Shown here: in pieces, positions 29,534 to 40,377 of the stretch
How positions within the stretch are numbered: position 1 is the stretch's first letter
Layout of the letters: each line of letters begins with the position of its first letter
Assembly (NCBI GenBank): GCA_028370155.1
Contig: CP116670.1
Location: forward strand, 2,666,001 to 2,730,000
DNA length: 64,000 bases
Source: Arthrobacter sp. OVS8
GTDB taxonomy: Bacteria > Actinomycetota > Actinomycetes > Actinomycetales > Micrococcaceae
Direction of reading: 5' to 3'
Notes under the pieces: model-generated
The model's input: only the letters and a program-made list of their open reading frames with translations
The model's database searches: none
Told to the model about the DNA's origin: nothing
Program-made: the position numbers and the translations under genes

Positions 29534-29678
29534 TCCCTAAGCATAGGCTTCGGGCCGGTCCGGCCCCTGCGGCCCGGCCGACCGGCGGACGGGGCCGCCT
29601 TTCCTTTTGCGGCGGGAACAGGCAATAATCGGAGTGGTCAGCATACTTATCAATTCCTGTAATGACTGAAGGAGCGGC

Positions 29679-30852
29679 ATGAGGGCACTTACCTGGCAGG
29701 AAAGCGGTCGGTCAGCGTGGAGGAGGTTCCGGACCCGATAATCCAGGAGCCGACGGACGCGATCATCAAAATCACTTCATCGGCGATCTGCGGTTCCGAC
29801 CTCCACTTGTACGAGGTCCTCGGGCCATACATGAAGGCCGGCGACATCCTGGGCCACGAGCCCATGGGCATCGTCCAGGCGGTCGGCCCCGCGGTCTCGA
29901 ATCTCAAGCCCGGCGACAGGGTGGTCATCCCGTTCAACATTTCGTGCGGCCACTGCTGGATGTGCCGGCAAGGCCTGCAGTCCCAGTGCGAGACCACACA
30001 GGTCCACGCCCACAACAGCGGAGCGAGCCTGTTCGGCTTCTCCGAGCTGTACGGCTCGGTCCCCGGCGGGCAGGCAGAGTACCTGCGCGTGCCCCACGCC
30101 GACTACGGGCCGATTAAGTGGCGCAGGAACTGCCCGACGAGCGGTACCTCTACCTTTCCGACATTCTTCCCACAGCCTGGCAGGGAGTGAAATACGCAGA
30201 CGTCCCCGACGGCGGGACGCTGGCCGTCTTCGGGCTGGGTCCGGTGGGGCAGTTCGCCAGCAGGATCGGCCGGCACCTCGGCCAGCGGGTCGTCGCCGTC
30301 GAGCCGGTTCCGGAGCGCCGCCGCATGGCCGAGAGGCACGGCGTGGAAACGGTCGATTTCACTAAAGACATCGGCGACCAGCTTCGCGACATGACCGGCG
30401 GCCGGGGCCCTGACGCGGTGGTCGACGCCGTCGGCATGGAAGCGCACAATTCGCCCGTCGGGGCCTTTGCCCAGAATGCGGTGGGCCTGCTGCCCGATGC
30501 CCTGGCCAAGAAAGCCATGGAGACTGCCGGCGTCGACCGGCTGACAGTCCTCCACGCTGCCATCGACTCCGTGCGCCGGGGCGGGACCGTCTCGCTAAGC
30601 GGGGTGTACGGGGGCACGGCCAGCCCCATGCCCCTGCTCACTATGTTCGACAAGCAGATCCAGCTCCGGATGGGCCAGTGCAACGTCCGCCGGTGGACAG
30701 ACGAGCTGCTCCCGCTGGTGGAAGACTCCGCAGACCCGCTCGGCGTCATGGACCTCAAAACCCACGAGGTCTCCCTCGACGGCGCCGCGGCCGCCTACGA
30801 GATCTTCCAGAAGAAAGAAGACGGCTGCATCAAGGTAGTGCTGAAGCCGTAG
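29679..30852 (+). CDS. Zinc-dependent alcohol dehydrogenase (glutathione-independent formaldehyde dehydrogenase-like), two frameshifts
   Basis: ATG at 29679 follows GGAG. The N-terminus MRALTWQG is cut by a base lost near 29702 and continues VEEVPDPIIQEPTDAIIKIT. Catalytic zinc ligands: Cys in ICGSDLHLY and GHEPMG. The structural zinc site is CGHCWMCRQGLQSQC. A second shift near 30117 interrupts; the NAD-binding GLGPVGQFASRIG follows. The insert NSPVGAFAQNAVGLLPD and a total of about 390 residues match the formaldehyde-dehydrogenase-like branch of the MDR family. The substrate is uncertain. Confidence 0.85.
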
Positions 30853-30898
30853 CCGGACGAACGGTGCGCCCCACGGACGGCACTGGCATGCTGGTGGG

Positions 30899-31714
30899 GT
30901 GACATCGATCTCGACGGAGAGTCAGCGCACCGCGCTCAGCTGGAAGCTGGTGCCGGCGGGACTCGTCTCGGCGTCCGGCGTACTGCTGTTCGGCGCCGAG
31001 AATGACGTTGGCTACGGAGTACTTGCCCTGGGCCTGGTCACGGCGGCCTTCATCGACCGCGGCTTGATGCGGCACCTCGCGCTGATCGCGGCGGGAATGG
31101 TCATCATCAGCCTGGTGCCGCTGAACGCTGACTTGAGCATCCAGCACATGATCCTGATGGGCGGCGCCCTCGCGCTGGCCGTGCTGGTTCCATGGCTGGT
31201 GTCGCGGTTCGTTTACGGCGAGAGGATCATCAGGTTTCCGGTGAAGACCGGCCGTAAATGGCCGCTGACTGCGAAGCTGTACCTGATCGGCGTCGTGCTG
31301 CTCGGATACTTCATCCTGCCGGCATACCTGATCCGCACCGGTGTCTACCAAAACTGGCCCGATGCCTCCGACCCGACCATCTTTTGGCGGCTCTTTCTCG
31401 GCGTGAACGCTGTTGGCATCTGGGACGAACTGTTCTTCATCTGCACCACGTTCACCCTGCTGCGGCAACACTTTCCGGACTGGCTGGCCAACATCCTGCA
31501 GGCCGTGGTGTTCTCGTCATTCCTGTGGGAGATCGGCTACCAGGCCTGGGGGCCGCTGCTGACGTTCCCCTTCGCGCTGCTGCAGGGCTACACCTTCAAG
31601 CTGACGAAGTCCCTCACCTACGTCGTGACAGTGCACCTGACCTTCGACTTCGTGCTGTTCCTCGCGCTGGTGCACGCCCACAACCGCGACTGGCTGCCGG
31701 TTTTCCTGTACTGA
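30899..31714 (+). CDS. Membrane protein, CPBP-like
   Basis: 271 residues from a GTG start, with about eight hydrophobic segments. The stretch GIWDELFFICTTFTLLRQHF sits where CPBP (CaaX protease and bacteriocin-processing) proteins have their EExxxR motif, and HLTFDFVLFLALVHAH resembles the later HxxxD/N motif, but the first glutamate pair is replaced by Asp-Glu. It may be an inactive or altered member. Unbroken. No partner gene is evident. Confidence 0.55.
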   Translation: MTSISTESQRTALSWKLVPAGLVSASGVLLFGAENDVGYGVLALGLVTAAFIDRGLMRHLALIAAGMVIISLVPLNADLSIQHMILMGGALALAVLVPWLVSRFVYGERIIRFPVKTGRKWPLTAKLYLIGVVLLGYFILPAYLIRTGVYQNWPDASDPTIFWRLFLGVNAVGIWDELFFICTTFTLLRQHFPDWLANILQAVVFSSFLWEIGYQAWGPLLTFPFALLQGYTFKLTKSLTYVVTVHLTFDFVLFLALVHAHNRDWLPVFLY

Positions 31715-31748
31715 GTCCCTGTCTGCATTAGGGGACCTGTCGCGCTGG

Positions 31749-32361
31749 TCAGGCCTCGTCGCAGAGCAGGTGGTACCAGCTGTCGGCGAGCACCTCGAGC
31801 GCGTGGTCGCGGTTTGGTTCGAGCTTGCGGCGCGTCCAGAGCGTGGCGACATAGTCGAGCTGGGTGAAGGCGAGCGTCCCCGGATGTGGTGTGTTTCCGG
31901 AGAGAAGCGGCCGGCCAGTCGCATGCCGCGGACGATGTCGGAGATGACCTCTTCATGCCATCCGCGGACCAAAGCCCGCACCTCGGGATCGACGGCGGCG
32001 GCCTCGTCGAGCACGTCGAGGTACGGGCGGAAGACCGGCCAGAGCGCAGCGCGCGACTCGAGCCAGGCAAGGATTCCGTCCAGCTCGCCCGCCCGGACCA
32101 CGTCGACGAGTCCGGCGGCGGTCGTCGCCAGGTCGGGGCCATCCGCGCGGTCGAGCACGGCGTTGACGCGGGCCATGAAGTCCCTCATCAGGTCAGCACG
32201 CGAGGGTAGTGCGCGTAGAAGGTCGCCCGGGTTGTCCCGGCCGCCACGGCGATCTCGTCGATCGTCGTCGCAGCGTAGCCCTTCTCGGTAAAGAGCTCCA
32301 ACGCGCGGTCGACGATCATGTCGCGGGTGAGCTGCTTCTGGGCCTCTCGCAACGACGACAT
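31749..32361 (-). CDS. TetR-family regulator, left border of the catabolic island, two frameshifts
   Basis: From ATG at 32359-32361 it reads MSSLREAQKQLTRD, then the helix-turn-helix AATTIDEIAVAAGTTRATFY. A base lost near 32215 and another near 31885 break the frame; the effector half includes DFMARVNAVLDRADGPDL and ALWPVFRPYLDVLDEAA, and the end is LADSWYHLLCDEA at 31749. About 204 residues. The N-terminus is strikingly close to the TetR gene at 44031-44617, which bounds the other side of the island. It probably controls the P450 operon or the whole island. A weak stem (GTCCCT...AGGGGAC, 31717-31737) separates it from the gene on its left. Confidence 0.82.
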
Positions 32362-32468
32362 GAGTCAATCCTATCCATGGTGTGCAGTAGTTGCCCGGCG
32401 GACGAGCAAAGATACGCCACGGCAAGCGGCCCGACGTGCTGTATAGCGCGACGCCGCGCCTCAGGCGT

Positions 32469-33691
32469 TCACCGGCGCTGCCGGACGGAGTGCCCGGGGC
32501 CGACGTCGGCCAGTCGGCGCAGTTTCGGGATGGGGATTCGGTAGTTGACCGCCGCGGCGGTTCCGGAGCCGTCGTCGTTCTCCCAGCGCAGGAGCACGGA
32601 CTCCGGGTCTTTGCCCGGCTCGCAGTAGTCGGGCGCGCCCGCCACGGGAGTGAAGCCGACCGATTTGAGCGACAGACCGAAGCCCTCCGTCCAGAAATAC
32701 GGCTGGAAGTTGAGCTCGGGGGCCGCGTCGCCCTGGAGCAGGCCGACGGCAGCGACCTTGGCCTGGTCGATGGCGCTGGTCCACAAAGGCACGCGCTGTA
32801 CCCCTCGGCTCGTCGGAAAGAACGCCACGTCGCCGGCGGCAACGATCTCCGGCCGGAGCCGGCCGCGGGTATCCACCCGCAGCGACCCGTCGACCAGAAG
32901 TTTGGAGCCGGCCAGCCAGCCGATGTTTGGCTCGTCGCCGATGGCCGTGACGATGAGGTCGGCCTCCAGTACCGTGCCGTCGGCCAGGGCGATCCGCGTC
33001 CCGGCTGCGGAGCCTGCCCCTTCATCGAAGTCGATGAGGCGCGCCTTCCCGCCACTGACGACCCGCAGGCCGCGCCGGACGGCGGCCGAGGTGAACATCC
33101 CGGATAGATGGTCACCAAGCTGGCGCGAGAGAGGCTGGACGTCGGAGACCAGCGTGACTTCGCAGCCAGCCTGCACGCAGCCCGACGCGACCTCCATGCC
33201 GAGCGGTCCGCCGCCGACCACAATGACCGACGGGCGCGCCGCGACGCGCTGTTTGAGCGTGATCGCGTCCTCGATCGTGCGCAGAGTAAGCTCCGGGGCA
33301 AAGGCGTCGTCCCGCGGGTCGTCCGCTCCTCCGTGGGGGTGAGGCGCCTCGCCCGGGATCCGGAGGCGATGACAAGGCCGTCATACGGCAGTTCGCCGCC
33401 GCCGTCGAGCCGTACGACCCGGGCGTCGATGTCCAGACCCGACACACTGACGCCGAGCAGCTCGGTGGCTTCGTGGGTGGGCTCGGGCAGTTCGTGGGCT
33501 TGCAGGCCGTCGTCGCCGATCCCATTAACACCGTGCAGCAGGGCCTTCGACAGGGCCGGGCGGCTGTAGGGGTGGTGGCGCTCGGCGCCCACCACCGTCA
33601 GCTCGCCGTCGAAGCCGGCGGAGCGCAGCGAGTCGCAGGCCGTGAGCCCGGCAATGCCGTTGCCGACGACGACGATCCGGCGCATCGTCAT
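32469..33691 (-). CDS. Ferredoxin reductase (FAD/NADH) for the P450 system, one frameshift
   Basis: The protein begins MTMRRIVVVGNGIAGLTACD (FAD Rossmann motif) and has VVGAERHHPYSRPALSK and VIASGSRARRL. The NADH motif is VVGGGPLGMEVASG, followed by ADLIVTAIGDEPN and IVAAGDVAFFP, as in putidaredoxin reductase-type enzymes. A shift near 33345 interrupts after GSRARRL. About 405 residues. It passes electrons from NADH to the ferredoxin encoded just upstream, whose last bases it overlaps (ATGA, 33688-33691). Confidence 0.88.
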
Positions 33692-33882
33692 GCCGCCGCC
33701 AACCGGAGCGCGGCCACCGGGCAGACCCTTACCGCGACCTTCGCGGCGTCCAGGTCCGCGCCCTCTACCTCAGGAACATCGATGAGGAGTTCGCCGTCGT
33801 CGTCGAGGTGCATAAGCCTGGGCGCGGCCTCCTCGCAGAGGCCGTGTCCTTCGCAGCGCGGCCGGTCGAGTTCGATCCTCAT
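33688..33882 (-). CDS. 3Fe-4S ferredoxin for the P450
   Basis: 64 residues, intact. Cysteines lie in CEGHGLCEEAAP and in RVCPVAAL near the C-terminus. The first motif has C-x5-C with a His-Gly between, in place of C-x2-C-x2-C, the usual pattern of actinobacterial P450-linked ferredoxins with a 3Fe-4S cluster. It is joined by ATGA overlaps to both the P450 gene before it and the reductase gene after it, so the three proteins should be made in concert. Confidence 0.9.
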   Translation of the reverse strand: MRIELDRPRCEGHGLCEEAAPRLMHLDDDGELLIDVPEVEGADLDAAKVAVRVCPVAALRLAAA

Positions 33883-35050
33883 GCGGCCACCACCTTGGCA
33901 ACGTGGAGCTTGTCGATGCTCCGGGTCATGTTGCTGGGCACCCGGACTTCATCGGTGATCGTGATTGACTTCACCTGGCGTGCGAGGGCGCTGACGATGG
34001 CGTGGCCCTCGAGCTTGGCCAGGCCCTGGCCGGCGCAGCCGTGCGGCCCGTAGCCGAAGGACAGGTGGTCCACGGGGTTGCGTGTCACGTCGAAAACGTC
34101 GGGATTTTCGTAGTGGCGGGCGTCGCGGTTGCCGGCGCCGAGGAGTATGCCCAGCTGGGCGCCGGCGGGAACCGTTACGCCGTCGATCTCCACGTCGCGG
34201 GTCGCCGTGCGGCCCCAGATGTGCAGCGGGGCCCAGTAGCGCAGCACCTCGGCAAAGGCTGCGGGGACGAGCTCCGGGTTCTCGCGGACCAGCTGGAGCT
34301 GCTCCGGGTGGCGGCCGAACAGCGCCACGATGTTCCCGATCGAGGCGATGGTCGTGTCGACGCCTGCCCCGAGGTACTGGTGGATGATGTGCCCCGCGGA
34401 GCCTTCGGGGATGTCGCCCCGGGACTCGGCGTCGAAGATTCCGCGGCCGATCGAGCCGGGAGTTAGGTCGTCGCCGGTGACGGAGGAGCACCAGCCGTAC
34501 AGCTCCCCGGCGATCGGGAAGCTCTCCTGGGTGCGCTGGTTCAACGGCCCGATGACCTGCATCGCGGCCTGCCCCCAGCGCAGCATGTTGTCCTTGCCGT
34601 GTCCGCTGAAGCCGATGAGATCAGCGACGATCTCAAGCGGGAAGGCGCGGGCCAGGGAGTCGATGGCCTCGAAGCTGCCGCTGGCCACGAGTTCGGCGAC
34701 GAGCTTGTCCGCCTTCTCGTCGATGGTGACCTTCAGGCCGCGCAGGGCGCGGGCGTGAGGTTCTCTGACAGCGTCGCGCGCAGCTGGGTGTGCACTGGCG
34801 GGTCGGAGGCAAGCGACGTGCCCTGCAGCGCCTCGTTCACCATGGGATTGAAGCCGAGCGTGGTGGACGAGAACGTCGACGGATCGCCGAGCACATCGCG
34901 GATGACGTCGTAGCGCGTCAGAACGTAAAGGTCGTTCTTGGGCAGATGGACGACGCCGGCCTGCTCGCGGAGCGCGGCGTAGGCGGGGTAGGGGTCGACG
35001 AGGATGTCGTCGTCCCAGATGTCGATGGCTGATTCGGTGGGTGCAGTCAT
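33879..35050 (-). CDS. Cytochrome P450, one frameshift
   Basis: A soluble bacterial P450 of about 390 residues. The start is MTAPTESAIDIWDDDILVDP. I-helix motif GAGVDTT, K-helix EVLRYW (ExxR) and haem loop FGYGPHGCAGQGLA with the proximal cysteine are all present. One base is lost near 34755, after LSENLTP. It should hydroxylate or demethylate the substrate of the island using the ferredoxin and reductase downstream. Family features do not reveal the substrate. Confidence 0.9.
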
Positions 35051-35102
35051 GGTGTTCTCCTTGCGGATGGGGGTGGTGGTCGGTGAAGTGAAGCAGTCAG
35101 AC

Positions 35103-36821
35103 TCAGACAGCCACTCCGGCGTTCTCCTCTGTCGTCTCCGCGACGGCCTCGGGCGCGGGCGCCGAAGACCGGGCGGAGATGAAGAGGGTGAGGATCGCGG
35201 AGGCCGCCGCTGCAATGGCGGCAACGAGGTAAACCATTTGGAAGCCTTGGCCCAGCGAGGCCCCGGCCACGCCCTGGATCTGCTGCTGCGCAGCCGTGAG
35301 CGCCTGGACCATGCCGTCGACGGCCGGGGCGGGTGCGCCGCCGCCAGCGCCTGGCCGGAGAACTGCGCGATCACGCCGTCCCAGCCCGAGAGATAGCCCA
35401 GGGCGGCACCTGGGAGAGCCCGGCGACGGCTTGGGCGGGCAGCCCCGCCTCGCCCAGGATCCCGCCGAGCGGGGCCGCGAAGATCGAGGCGCCAATGCCG
35501 AACGCGATAACCGAGCCGATGACCGGGCCGAGGGCGAAGCCAAGGTCGCGCAGGAGGTTCGTCGTCGCGGAGGCCATCCCGATGTGCTGGGGCGGGACGG
35601 TGTTGATCGCCACCGACGTGACGGAGCCAACGGTGAGCGCGAAGCCGATGCCCAGCAGCAGAAGCGGCGGAATGAACGCCGTCCACGGGGTACCGCCGAA
35701 GGCCTCGGGCGCGCCCAGGGAGAACGTTGAGAGCCAATAGCCGGAGACCGCCATCAACGCGAAGCCCGAGGTCAGCACCCAGCGCGGCGCTACGCGGTGG
35801 ATGAGCCAGCCCACCACCGGGATGAAGGCGAACGCCGGACCCTGGATGAAGACGAACAGCACCCCCACCTTCCACGTCTCGGCCAGAGCGAGACCGCCGA
35901 CGGCGACGCTGGTGCTGAAGCAGATCGCCAGGAAGGCGAACATGCCGGTAACCGCGACGACGCCGGTGATCGAGTAGGCGCTGTTCTTGAAGAGCGAAAG
36001 GTGGATGAGCGGCTCTTTGGTGCGCGTCTCGATGACAACGAAGACGATCAACAGCAGGCCGCCGACGACGTAGCTCACGATGACATCCCACGCGCCGAAC
36101 CCGGCGTCGACCGCCTGAACGGTCGCGAAAAGCACGGCAATGAGTCCGAGCGCGAGGGTGAACTGGCCGGGCAGATCGAGTTTGCGTCCCTTGGCAGCCG
36201 CGGAGTCCTTCGCCCGGAGCGCGACGAGGAGAACAACGACCGCGACGCCGGCCGCAACGAAGTAGGCCACCCGCCAGCCGCTGAACACGTTCGGCGCGCC
36301 GGGCGCAGTACCCGGCACCGTGAACAACTGGGCGGTGAGGCCGGCGAGCACGGGTGAAATGACGGCTCCGAGCGACAGGAACCCGGCCCAGGTGGCGATA
36401 ACCCGGGCACGCGCCCGGTGGTCCGGGGTGATCGCCGCGATCATGGACAACGAGATGGGAAAGAGGATGCCGGCCGCGATGCCGCCGACCGCCTGCGCGA
36501 AGATCATCATCTCGGTCGTCGGCGCCAGCGCAGCCATGACGGAGCCGACGACGCTTAGCCCGGCGCCGGCGTACAGCAGCTTCTTGCGGCCGAACAGGTC
36601 GCCCAGGAGCCCCAGCTGAGCTCGAACACCACGATGCCCATCAAGAACATGCCCGCGATCCACGTCAGGCCTGCGCCCGAAGTATGGAATTCCGCGGCAA
36701 AGGTGCCGCTGAGGGCGCCCGGCAGTGCGTTGGTGATCTGCGCGAGGGTGACCGCGCTGTAGGCGGCGACGAAAGTCGCCCGTACCGAGCCTCGGCTCGA
36801 CACCTTAATGGTCTGGCTCAT
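35103..36821 (-). CDS. MFS transporter of the catabolic island (14-helix type), frameshifts
   Basis: It starts MSQTIKVSSRGSVRATFVAA and has GLLGDLFGRKKLLYAGAGL, GGIAAGILFPISLSMIAAI and about fourteen hydrophobic segments. Shifts lie near 36618, 35410 and 35340; the repaired C-terminus reads VDGMVQALTAAQQQIQGVAG and ends in a last helix plus an acidic tail, ETTEENAGVAV. About 570 residues. Direction is not certain; next to catabolic genes it may import the substrate or expel a toxic intermediate. It is first in the minus-strand operon ahead of the P450. Confidence 0.82.
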
Positions 36822-37132
36822 CGATGAAACTCCTTTGTTTCCGGTCGATCCTCCGGTGTTGCGCCAGGGACTGGTGACACCGAACATCGGCTGAACCGGA
36901 GGTGGGTGTGGCGCTCCCCACATTGTGGCCATTAGATTTACATGATGTCAAGAGTTTTAACGGACCGTTGGTTTTGAAAGGCTTACTGCTGGGAGTTTGA
37001 CGTACATGGCGACTATTTACTTGACACTCTGTATAGAAATATGTGACGCTGGCTACACCGCAACGGAGCTACGACGGCATGGTCAAGCTCCGCAGCCCCT
37101 GCATTCAGCACCGATCTTCAAGGGAGAAGCCA
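36822..37132. promoter_or_regulatory. Divergent promoter region of the catabolic island
   Basis: A 311-base gene-free stretch, more AT-rich than its surroundings, between the minus-strand P450 operon and the plus-strand hydrolase operon. It holds AACGGACCGTT at 36959-36969, a 5-1-5 inverted repeat suited to a TetR-type repressor, and TTGACA at 37021-37026, a possible -35 box toward the plus strand. A convincing -10 box is not obvious. AGGGAG at 37121-37126 is the ribosome binding site of the first plus-strand gene. Confidence 0.6.
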
Positions 37133-38142
37133 GTGAGTCACACCCCACCCGTCGCCGCCCGTGATACGTTCCACACCCCGCCGGACCAACCGTCAATGCG
37201 GTCCTTGGCCCCATCCCAGCCTCTGAATTGGGCGTGGTTGCGGTCCATGAGGCGCTGCTCTCGGTGATTCCTGGCGCCCAGTACGCCCCGGACATTTCCA
37301 TGGATCGGGCGGAGATCTTCGAAATCCTGGCCGGTAAGCTGACGGGTTTCCGCGAGCACGGCGGACGGACGATTGTGGACAGCACGGGCATGTTCCACGG
37401 CCGCGACGTGAAACTGTACGAGGCGCTGTCGCGCTCAACCGGGGTGCACATCGTGGCCTCGACCGGCATGGGTCCGGAGGAGATGCTCGGCGGCTACTTC
37501 CTGACGCCGCAGACCAACCCGCCGACTCCGTGGCCTGCCGGGAAGTTCGCCGACCTCTTCAGCAAGGAAGTCACCGAGGGCATGGTGGTTCCGCGCGTCG
37601 AGCGGCGCGGCGCCGCCGGGCTGGTGACCACCACGGCCGCCCGGACCGGCATGACGCCCACCGAGGAGAGTCTGTTCCGCGGCGCAGCCAGAACATCCTT
37701 GAAGACCGGCATCCCGGTGTCCATCCGATTTGGTGCCGACGCGCTGCACGATCTCGACATCGTCCTGGACGAAGAGCTCCCGGCCGACCGGGTGCTCGTC
37801 GGCGGCCTCGACCGCAAGGACGCCGCCGGCGCCGCCCTCGAGGTGGCTGGCCGCGGAGCCTTCGTCGGCATCGACAACGTGGGCCTGAACGACCACGCCG
37901 GCTACCTCACCGACCATGACCGCGCCGAACTGGTGCTCGGGCTCGTCAAGGCCGGCCATGCCGACAAGATCATCCTGTCGGGCAACTCGATCGGCGTGGC
38001 CAAGGGACAGCCGGACTACGACCTGCCGTTCAGCCACGTCGTGTCCACGTTCGTGCCTTTCCTCAAGGCGCACGGCCTGAGCGACGAGGACGCCCGGCGC
38101 ATCCTCGTGGACAACCCGCGCAACCTGCTGACCGTTCGCTAG
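37133..38142 (+). CDS. Phosphotriesterase-family paralogue lacking metal ligands (probable pseudoenzyme), one frameshift
   Basis: GTG at 37133 follows AGGGAG. After a base lost near 37182 the protein reads AGPTVNAVLGPIPASELG, then VVAVHEALLSVIPG. It aligns end to end with the next gene (VDSTGMFHGRDVKLYEALS against VDATGICNGRDVDYYKSLS). Where the neighbour keeps the binuclear metal site, this copy does not: HEH is HEA, the bridging Lys is Thr, the His of LTH is Arg, the His of GHAD is Gly, and the Asp of SAD is Asn. About 336 residues. It may be a structural or regulatory partner of the second protein, or have new chemistry. The substitutions are not caused by a frameshift. Confidence 0.8.
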
Positions 38143-38196
38143 GAACGCGTCGGCCTCCACTCAACAAACTTTCGAACCCCTGAGGTGAGTGAACGA

Positions 38197-39150
38197 ATGA
38201 CCAAGGTCAACACCGTGCTGGGAACCATCCCGGCCGAAGAACTGGAAATCGTGGCGGTCCACGAACACATCGGGTACGGCATGCCCGGCTCCGAATTGGA
38301 CACCACATGGTGGAAGTCGCCTGAGCAGGCCTACGAGGAGACCGTGCCGAAGCTGCGGAAATTCCGCGAAAACGGCGGCGGGACCTTTGTGGACGCCACG
38401 GGCATCTGCAACGGTCGCGACGTGGACTACTACAAGTCCCTGTCCGCCAAGACGGGCGTGCACATCGTGGCCTGCACCGGCTTCGTCGGCGGCGACACCG
38501 CCCTGCCGCACTTCTCCCGCGCCACCGTGGACTACCTCGCCAAGGTGTTCATCCATGAGATCACCGTCGGCATCGGCAACACAGGTGCGAAGGCCGGCGT
38601 CATTAAGGTCGGCGTAAGCCGGGGCGGACGCATGACGGACCTCGACAAGCGGATCTACCGCGCTGCGGCCCGCGCCGCCGTCGTCACCGGCGCGCCGATC
38701 CTGACCCACCTGGCCATAGATCCCGAACCGGCCGTGACCATCTTCAACGAAGAGGGCCTTTCGCTGGACCGCGTGCTCTTCGGCCACGCCGACGACGGCC
38801 TCAACGCTCCGATCACCCCGCACGATTGGATCTACGAGCAGGGCGGCCGCATCGGCTTCGACACCTTCGGCTACGACCTCGAGCTGCCGGATCCGCCGTT
38901 TTGGGGCCGCAAGCGCGCCGAACGCATGGAGCACTTCGTCAACTTGGTCAACAAGGGCTATGCGGACAAGCTCCTCGTCTCGGCCGACGCCAATTGCAGC
39001 CCGCTGGGCTGGCCCGGCGTCAAGGGCCACACCATCAACTACATCTTCGAGGACATGATCCCCGACATGCGCGCCGCCGGCATCGACGACGCCACCATCA
39101 AACTGCTGCTCAAGGACAATCCGGCCGAATTCCTGTCCCTTCAGGCCTGA
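38197..39150 (+). CDS. Phosphotriesterase-family metallohydrolase (amidohydrolase superfamily)
   Basis: Intact, 317 residues. It has the full binuclear metal set: VAVHEHIGYG (HxH), GVIKVGVSRGG (carboxylated Lys), PILTHLA (His), LFGHADDG (His) and LVSADANC (Asp). Members of this family hydrolyse lactones, phosphotriesters or amides; most natural ones are lactonases. I choose ATG at 38197, with GAGG ending about 13 bases before it; a GTG at 38185 is the alternative. It lies 54 bases after its degenerate paralogue and is probably cotranscribed with the five hydrolase and oxygenase genes around it. Confidence 0.9.
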   Translation: MTKVNTVLGTIPAEELEIVAVHEHIGYGMPGSELDTTWWKSPEQAYEETVPKLRKFRENGGGTFVDATGICNGRDVDYYKSLSAKTGVHIVACTGFVGGDTALPHFSRATVDYLAKVFIHEITVGIGNTGAKAGVIKVGVSRGGRMTDLDKRIYRAAARAAVVTGAPILTHLAIDPEPAVTIFNEEGLSLDRVLFGHADDGLNAPITPHDWIYEQGGRIGFDTFGYDLELPDPPFWGRKRAERMEHFVNLVNKGYADKLLVSADANCSPLGWPGVKGHTINYIFEDMIPDMRAAGIDDATIKLLLKDNPAEFLSLQA

Positions 39151-39229
39151 CCTGCGGACAGGCACCCACAACTTACCCGTTCCGCCAGACAAGGCCCGGG
39201 CACGAAAGAGTCAAGAGAGAGATGAAACC

Positions 39230-40371
39230 ATGAAGGCTGAAGACATCAAGAACCTCAAGATCGCCGTCGTCGGCGCAGGTTACGGCGGCGCTGCGGCGGC
39301 CAAGGCCCTGAGCCTGCTCGGTGCGGAGGTCAGGGTCTACGAGCAGGCTCCCCAGATGGGAGAGGTCGGCGCCGGCATCGGCCTCCGGCCCGCCACCATG
39401 GCCCGGTTCCGCCAGTGGGGATCTTCGACGCGGTCGCCAAGGTGAGCTCGGCGAGCGACTACTTTGAAATCCTCACGGCCACCGGCGAGCCGATCATGAA
39501 GGACACCTGGCCCGAGTTCGGCGACGAGAAGCAGACGTACCTCATCCACCGCCGCGACTTCATCGAGGCCCTGCTCGGCGTGCTTCCCGAGGGAATGGTG
39601 CAGCTGGGCCACAGGCTGGAGACCATCGAGGACAAGGGCGGCCGCTCCGTCCTGACCTTCGCCAACGGCAAGACGGTCGAAGCCGACCTGGTGGTCGGTG
39701 CCGACGGCATCAAGTCCGCGGTGCGCGAGCAGCTCTTTAGCGGCAAGGGCCCCGTGTTCTCCGGCGAGCACGCCTACCGGGTGGTGATCTCCGCCGACGA
39801 CGCCCACGGGATGGTGGTCGACGACAACCTGCGGATGTACATGGGCAGGGGCACAAAGGTCTACCTGCTGCCGCTGCGGCACCGCAACCAGATGTCCTTC
39901 GACATCACCGCCCTGAATCCGGACGGGACCTGGGCGCCGGTCATTACGAAGGACGAACTCCTGAAGACTGTGGAAGGTTTCGACGAGCGGATCGTGGCGA
40001 TTGCCCGCGGCCTGGACATGGACACCGTCAACATCCGCGCGGTCTACGACATCGACCCCGTGGACAGCTGGCACACCGACTCCGTTGTCCTGATGGGCGA
40101 TGCGGCGCACTCCATGCTGCACCATCAGGGCCAGGGCGCGAACTCCGCCATCGAGGACGCCGGAGCGCTGGCCGACGCACTGGCCCAGGCCGGCTCGGTC
40201 AAGGAGGCACTTTCCCTGTTCCAGGCAACCCGCAAGCCGGTGACCGACGAGCTGCAGCGCATCTCACGCCAGGGGTGGAGCGAGGAAGAGGTCAACGACG
40301 TCTTCCCGGGCCAGAAACCCGCGTCCCAGCAGCCCGCCGGCGTCAGCGCAGCAGCACCGGCGAAGGCCTGA
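39230..40371 (+). CDS. FAD-dependent monooxygenase (salicylate hydroxylase-like), one frameshift
   Basis: The start MKAEDIKNLKIAVVGAGYGG includes the FAD GxGxxG motif. Then come RVYEQAPQMGEVGAGIGL, VVGADGIKSAVRE and [20 protein letters not shown], the three class A flavoprotein hydroxylase motifs. A base lost near 39418 breaks after MARFRQWG. About 380 residues after repair. Class A enzymes hydroxylate activated aromatic rings with NAD(P)H. It is distinct from the 3-hydroxybenzoate enzyme at 21045, and its substrate in this operon is unknown. Confidence 0.87.
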
Positions 40372-40377
40372 ACGCCA

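Noticed and set aside
31517..33691. A 724-codon frame covering the ferredoxin reductase and TetR genes
   Set aside because: It switches between real and wrong frames of two separate genes because of lost bases; each gene has its own start and family-typical end.
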